From contig JAVBLQ010000087.1 of assembly GCA_031553435.1 (NCBI GenBank), positions 1-10,109 on the forward strand: DNA of 10,109 nt. Reading direction: 5' to 3'. How positions within the stretch are numbered: position 1 is the first letter of the stretch; every line of letters begins with the position of its first letter. Under the pieces are notes generated by a model, which had not been told where the DNA came from, searched no databases, and saw only the letters and a list, made by a program, of their open reading frames with translations. This DNA comes from JAVBLQ01 sp031553435. GTDB lineage: Bacteria; Bacteroidota; Bacteroidia; Bacteroidales; Azobacteroidaceae. Made by a program: the position numbers and the translations under genes. Shown here one piece after another: positions 7,844 through 10,109 of the stretch.

Positions 7844-8701
7844 TTAATATTCACCCGGAGTACAAGGTCCCCAATTGTAGTTTGCAGGATTAGATCCTCT
7901 ATAAGGTGTAAAATCTGAAGTTTTGGGAACTGCCACATATTTTTCTACTACAGGAGTTGTTGCTGTGTAGGGAGGTCCGAGCCAGGACAAATCCAGATAA
8001 GTTTGTATCCAAAGATTTGCGTCGTCTAATTTTATTACCTGATATTTTTCAATAGTGGGAGTTGCAGACAAAAATCCGAATTTTATCAAATATATAGAAT
8101 CTGCTTTCAATTCGTTTCCGATATATTTCCATGCACAATATTGATTCAATACATCTAAACCTGCTCCGGAAGGATCTCCCCAATCGTATTCCCAGCTGAG
8201 ATCTTTGTTCAGGCGATATACATTATCCAGCATTGCGCTTGTTGTGGTATTATCGCCATTTGTTGTTTGTTCGGTTAATTTCCAGTCGAATTTACAGAGT
8301 CTGCCATAGTCATTCAATGTAACGGAAACTGCAAGATCGGAAGCATCAATCAGTTCTTCGGAAGCATTATAACCACTGAAGGTGTACACTAAAGTTCCTT
8401 CCTCGTCTCCTACTTCTATTTCCTGTTCGAAATCATATGTGTCGGAAACATTGTTGACAGGAATATCTATTTTATATCCTGATACTTGATTTCCATTCAC
8501 CCATTTGGTTACTTCCAATTTTTTAATATCGGCATTTCCAAACGTTACTTTAGCTTTAATTGTATCTCCTGTATATCCCGAGAAGAGTAATTTGTCAAGA
8601 ATCACTTTAGAATCTATGTGAATGCTTTCATCTTTTTGGCAAGAATAAGTGACAAAAAGCAGACACAAACCAATAACAAAAATGTTTAAGGCGTTTCTCA
8701 T
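7844..8701 (-). CDS. Putative surface lipoprotein of the PUL, possible glycan-binding protein (family not recognised)
   Basis: The 285-codon gene starts at the ATG at 8699-8701. Residues 1-20 form a lipoprotein signal (MRNALN, hydrophobic run, VTYSC) with the lipidated Cys at 21. The following QKDES puts acidic residues just after the Cys, as in signals that send Bacteroidota lipoproteins to the cell surface. The mature part is strand-rich with no transmembrane segment. Residues about 30-125 look like an immunoglobulin-like beta domain (GDTIKAKVTFGNADIKKLEV, GTLVYTFSGYNA). Residues about 130-285 look like a second beta domain that is rich in Trp and Tyr (FDWKLTE, LSWEYDWGD, YCAWKYIG, LWIQTYLDLSWLGPPY, NYNWGPC), as expected for a glycan-binding surface. 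I do not recognise a named family. Its place directly before GH92 and SusC/SusD suggests a SusE/SusF-type or surface glycan-binding role, but this is inference from position, export signal and composition. Inverted repeats flank it on both sides. Confidence 0.85.
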   Translation of the reverse strand: MRNALNIFVIGLCLLFVTYSCQKDESIHIDSKVILDKLLFSGYTGDTIKAKVTFGNADIKKLEVTKWVNGNQVSGYKIDIPVNNVSDTYDFEQEIEVGDEEGTLVYTFSGYNASEELIDASDLAVSVTLNDYGRLCKFDWKLTEQTTNGDNTTTSAMLDNVYRLNKDLSWEYDWGDPSGAGLDVLNQYCAWKYIGNELKADSIYLIKFGFLSATPTIEKYQVIKLDDANLWIQTYLDLSWLGPPYTATTPVVEKYVAVPKTSDFTPYRGSNPANYNWGPCTPGEY

Positions 8702-8743
8702 TTTTTTGTGTATTTTTTAGGTTAATAATAAATTTCTTTTAAT

Positions 8744-8788
8744 GTGACAAGGTGACGTAGTGACGAAAGATTCAGGTCACCTTGTCAC
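8744..8788. repeat. 13-base perfect inverted repeat with GTGAC units every 8 bases, directly after the isomerase stop
   Basis: Positions 8744-8756 (gtgacaaggtgac) and 8776-8788 (gtcaccttgtcac) are exact reverse complements separated by 19 bases. On the plus strand GTGAC recurs at 8744, 8752 and 8760, an exact 8-base period, so the stem could also pair in shifted registers. On the minus strand the hairpin starts at the last base of the isomerase TAG stop. What follows is ATTAAAAGAAATTT, which has no U-run, so it is not a standard intrinsic terminator. It may act as an mRNA end or stability element, or belong to a dispersed intergenic repeat. It separates the cytoplasmic isomerase from the envelope genes of the locus. 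Confidence 0.75.
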
Positions 8789-10109
8789 TATTTAACAAAT
8801 GCTTTCAGCATCATGGCTTTAGTATTTCCTTCGTTGATGATTTTATACGATTTGGCATCAGCGGGAATTACAAAAGTTTCAGCATAATTGAATCGTTGTT
8901 TCATACCATCAGCTGTTTCAACAATTACGGAACTTCCTTCCACCAGCATCCAGACATGGCATTTTCCTTCGGTTTCAATTTGAATTGAATCATCAAAAGT
9001 ATAGCGAAGTACATCATAAAAATGTTTGGGATGGGTAGGACAATGTTCTATTTTTACACCTTCTTTTTCCTGTATTACAGAAGGATGCGAGATCAATTCT
9101 TCCTGTACTTTTTTCCCTTTACGCTCAAAATACAGGTTATTCATACCATGTTCAATATTAATCGGACGAGGACGTCCATCTAAATCAAGGCGCAACCAAT
9201 CATACATTTTAAAGGTAAAAATATAAGGAGCGCTACTGATTTCCAGCACCAGATTATCTTTTCCCGAAGCATGAATAGTTCCATTGGGAATTAAGAAAAA
9301 ATCGTGTTTCTGAGCCGGAAGTTTTTGCACATATGTTTCAATATCAATTGCTTGTGCTTTTTCCTGACTTTCCATCAATGCCTGATGAAACTTTTCAGGA
9401 TTGATATCTTCCTGAAAGCCGAGATAGACAACAGGTTCATTCTGACAATCCAGAATATAATATGTTTCGTCCTGAGTAAACGGCATTCCGAATTTTTCTT
9501 TGATATATTCGGGACGAGGATGGCATTGTACGGAAAGGTTTCCTCCGTCGAATGTATCCAGGAAGTCGAAACGAATCGGAAAATCGTATTTGAAGCGTTC
9601 GGCACAATCTCCCAATACTTCTTTATAGTTATTATACATCAGGAAATCGAAAGAAACTTCGAGGATATAATTATCACTTTCAAATAAAAGGCCATTTTCC
9701 AACACCATCAATTCAAATGACCAGGCAAGGTTATCCACATCTTTATTTAACTGGCCGATGTGTTCTTTCATCCATTGTCCTCCCCAGGCTCCTGGCTCAA
9801 ACCACGGACGCACACGGAAAAAATTTTTCGACATAGATGATAAACCATTTCTCAAATCACTGCCAGACATGGATAAATAATGATCCGGACGTTGCTCGTC
9901 CACAATTAAATCTATGTTGGGAACAAGATTGCATTTGTGTCTGTCCAATACCCGCCAGTCGACAAAATAGAATCGTTTGTACATTTGCCGGTTATCATCA
10001 AATGATTTGATTCCCAGATTTGTAGCAGTTTGGGCTCTCATCCGGAACTGTAATTCATTTTTTGGCAAATCAACGTACATCAATGAGGCTGATTTCCATC
10101 CGGCTAATG
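8788..10109 (-). CDS. manA: Class I mannose-6-phosphate isomerase, long Bacteroidota type, C-terminal part (5' end outside window)
   Basis: The frame is open from the right edge to TAG at 8788-8790, about 439 codons. In-frame codons before the TTG at 10081-10083 read LAGWKSAS, with no stop, so the true start lies outside the window. The long form of this isomerase in Bacteroidota has about 590 residues, with an extra N-terminal region. Type I zinc-site motifs are visible: SVQCHP (Gln at 9526-9528, His at 9520-9522), QDETYYILD (Glu at 9466-9468, 18 codons after that His) and PNGTIHASG (His at 9271-9273). Other matches to the long form are FRVRPWFEPGAWGGQWMKE, FPIRFDFLDTFDGGNLS and PRPINIEHG. 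The enzyme is cytoplasmic and zinc-dependent and interconverts mannose-6-phosphate and fructose-6-phosphate. Heading a series of genes with a GH92 mannosidase, it would feed released mannose into glycolysis after phosphorylation; the kinase is not in the window. An 86-base gap with a hairpin separates it from the lipoprotein gene. Confidence 0.88.
   Translation of the reverse strand, partial: LAGWKSASLMYVDLPKNELQFRMRAQTATNLGIKSFDDNRQMYKRFYFVDWRVLDRHKCNLVPNIDLIVDEQRPDHYLSMSGSDLRNGLSSMSKNFFRVRPWFEPGAWGGQWMKEHIGQLNKDVDNLAWSFELMVLENGLLFESDNYILEVSFDFLMYNNYKEVLGDCAERFKYDFPIRFDFLDTFDGGNLSVQCHPRPEYIKEKFGMPFTQDETYYILDCQNEPVVYLGFQEDINPEKFHQALMESQEKAQAIDIETYVQKLPAQKHDFFLIPNGTIHASGKDNLVLEISSAPYIFTFKMYDWLRLDLDGRPRPINIEHGMNNLYFERKGKKVQEELISHPSVIQEKEGVKIEHCPTHPKHFYDVLRYTFDDSIQIETEGKCHVWMLVEGSSVIVETADGMKQRFNYAETFVIPADAKSYKIINEGNTKAMMLKAFVK

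Noticed and set aside
8702..8743. A promoter for the lipoprotein gene in the gap after the hairpin.
   Set aside because: On the minus strand I found no TAnnTTTG box and no TTTG -33 element in this AT-rich stretch.
9304..9687. A 127-codon plus-strand open frame.
   Set aside because: It is antisense to the isomerase gene, whose zinc-site motifs are clear. Its Phe/Ile-rich translation is what the reverse of that gene gives.

Overview
The window is AT-rich and every supported gene reads on the minus strand. Adjacent SusC and SusD outer-membrane proteins, a lipoprotein with Asp/Glu soon after its lipobox Cys, absence of clear Shine-Dalgarno sequences and short intergenic hairpins all point to Bacteroidota, most likely a gut-type member of Bacteroidales. 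The genus cannot be fixed from the sequence alone. The window is an internal piece of a polysaccharide-utilisation locus (PUL) that continues past both edges.

In transcription order (right to left) it holds: (1) the 3' part of a long class I mannose-6-phosphate isomerase (8788-10109); (2) an unrecognised putative surface lipoprotein (7844-8701); (3) a 914-residue secreted GH92 alpha-mannosidase with an N-terminal discoidin-like domain (5020-7764); (4) a complete SusC-type TonB-dependent transporter (1899-4994); (5) its SusD partner lipoprotein (384-1886), split by an in-frame TGA at codon 172; (6) the first 104 codons of a sialate O-acetylesterase-like SGNH esterase (1-314).

Taken together the genes suggest use of a mannose-containing, possibly O-acetylated glycan. 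SusC/SusD and the lipoprotein would capture and import it, the esterase would deacetylate it, GH92 would release mannose, and the isomerase would pass phosphorylated mannose to fructose-6-phosphate. No regulator, transposase, RNA gene or CRISPR array is visible.

The most notable point is the broken SusD: one stop codon in an otherwise intact 500-codon frame, beside an intact SusC. The second is a pattern in the gaps. The three larger gaps (69, 79 and 86 bases) each carry a strong inverted repeat, two of them built from 7- or 8-base tandem units. The 12- and 25-base gaps around SusC have none. I see no clearly undescribed system; this is a recognisable PUL with some irregular details. There is no gene-free stretch longer than 100 bases.
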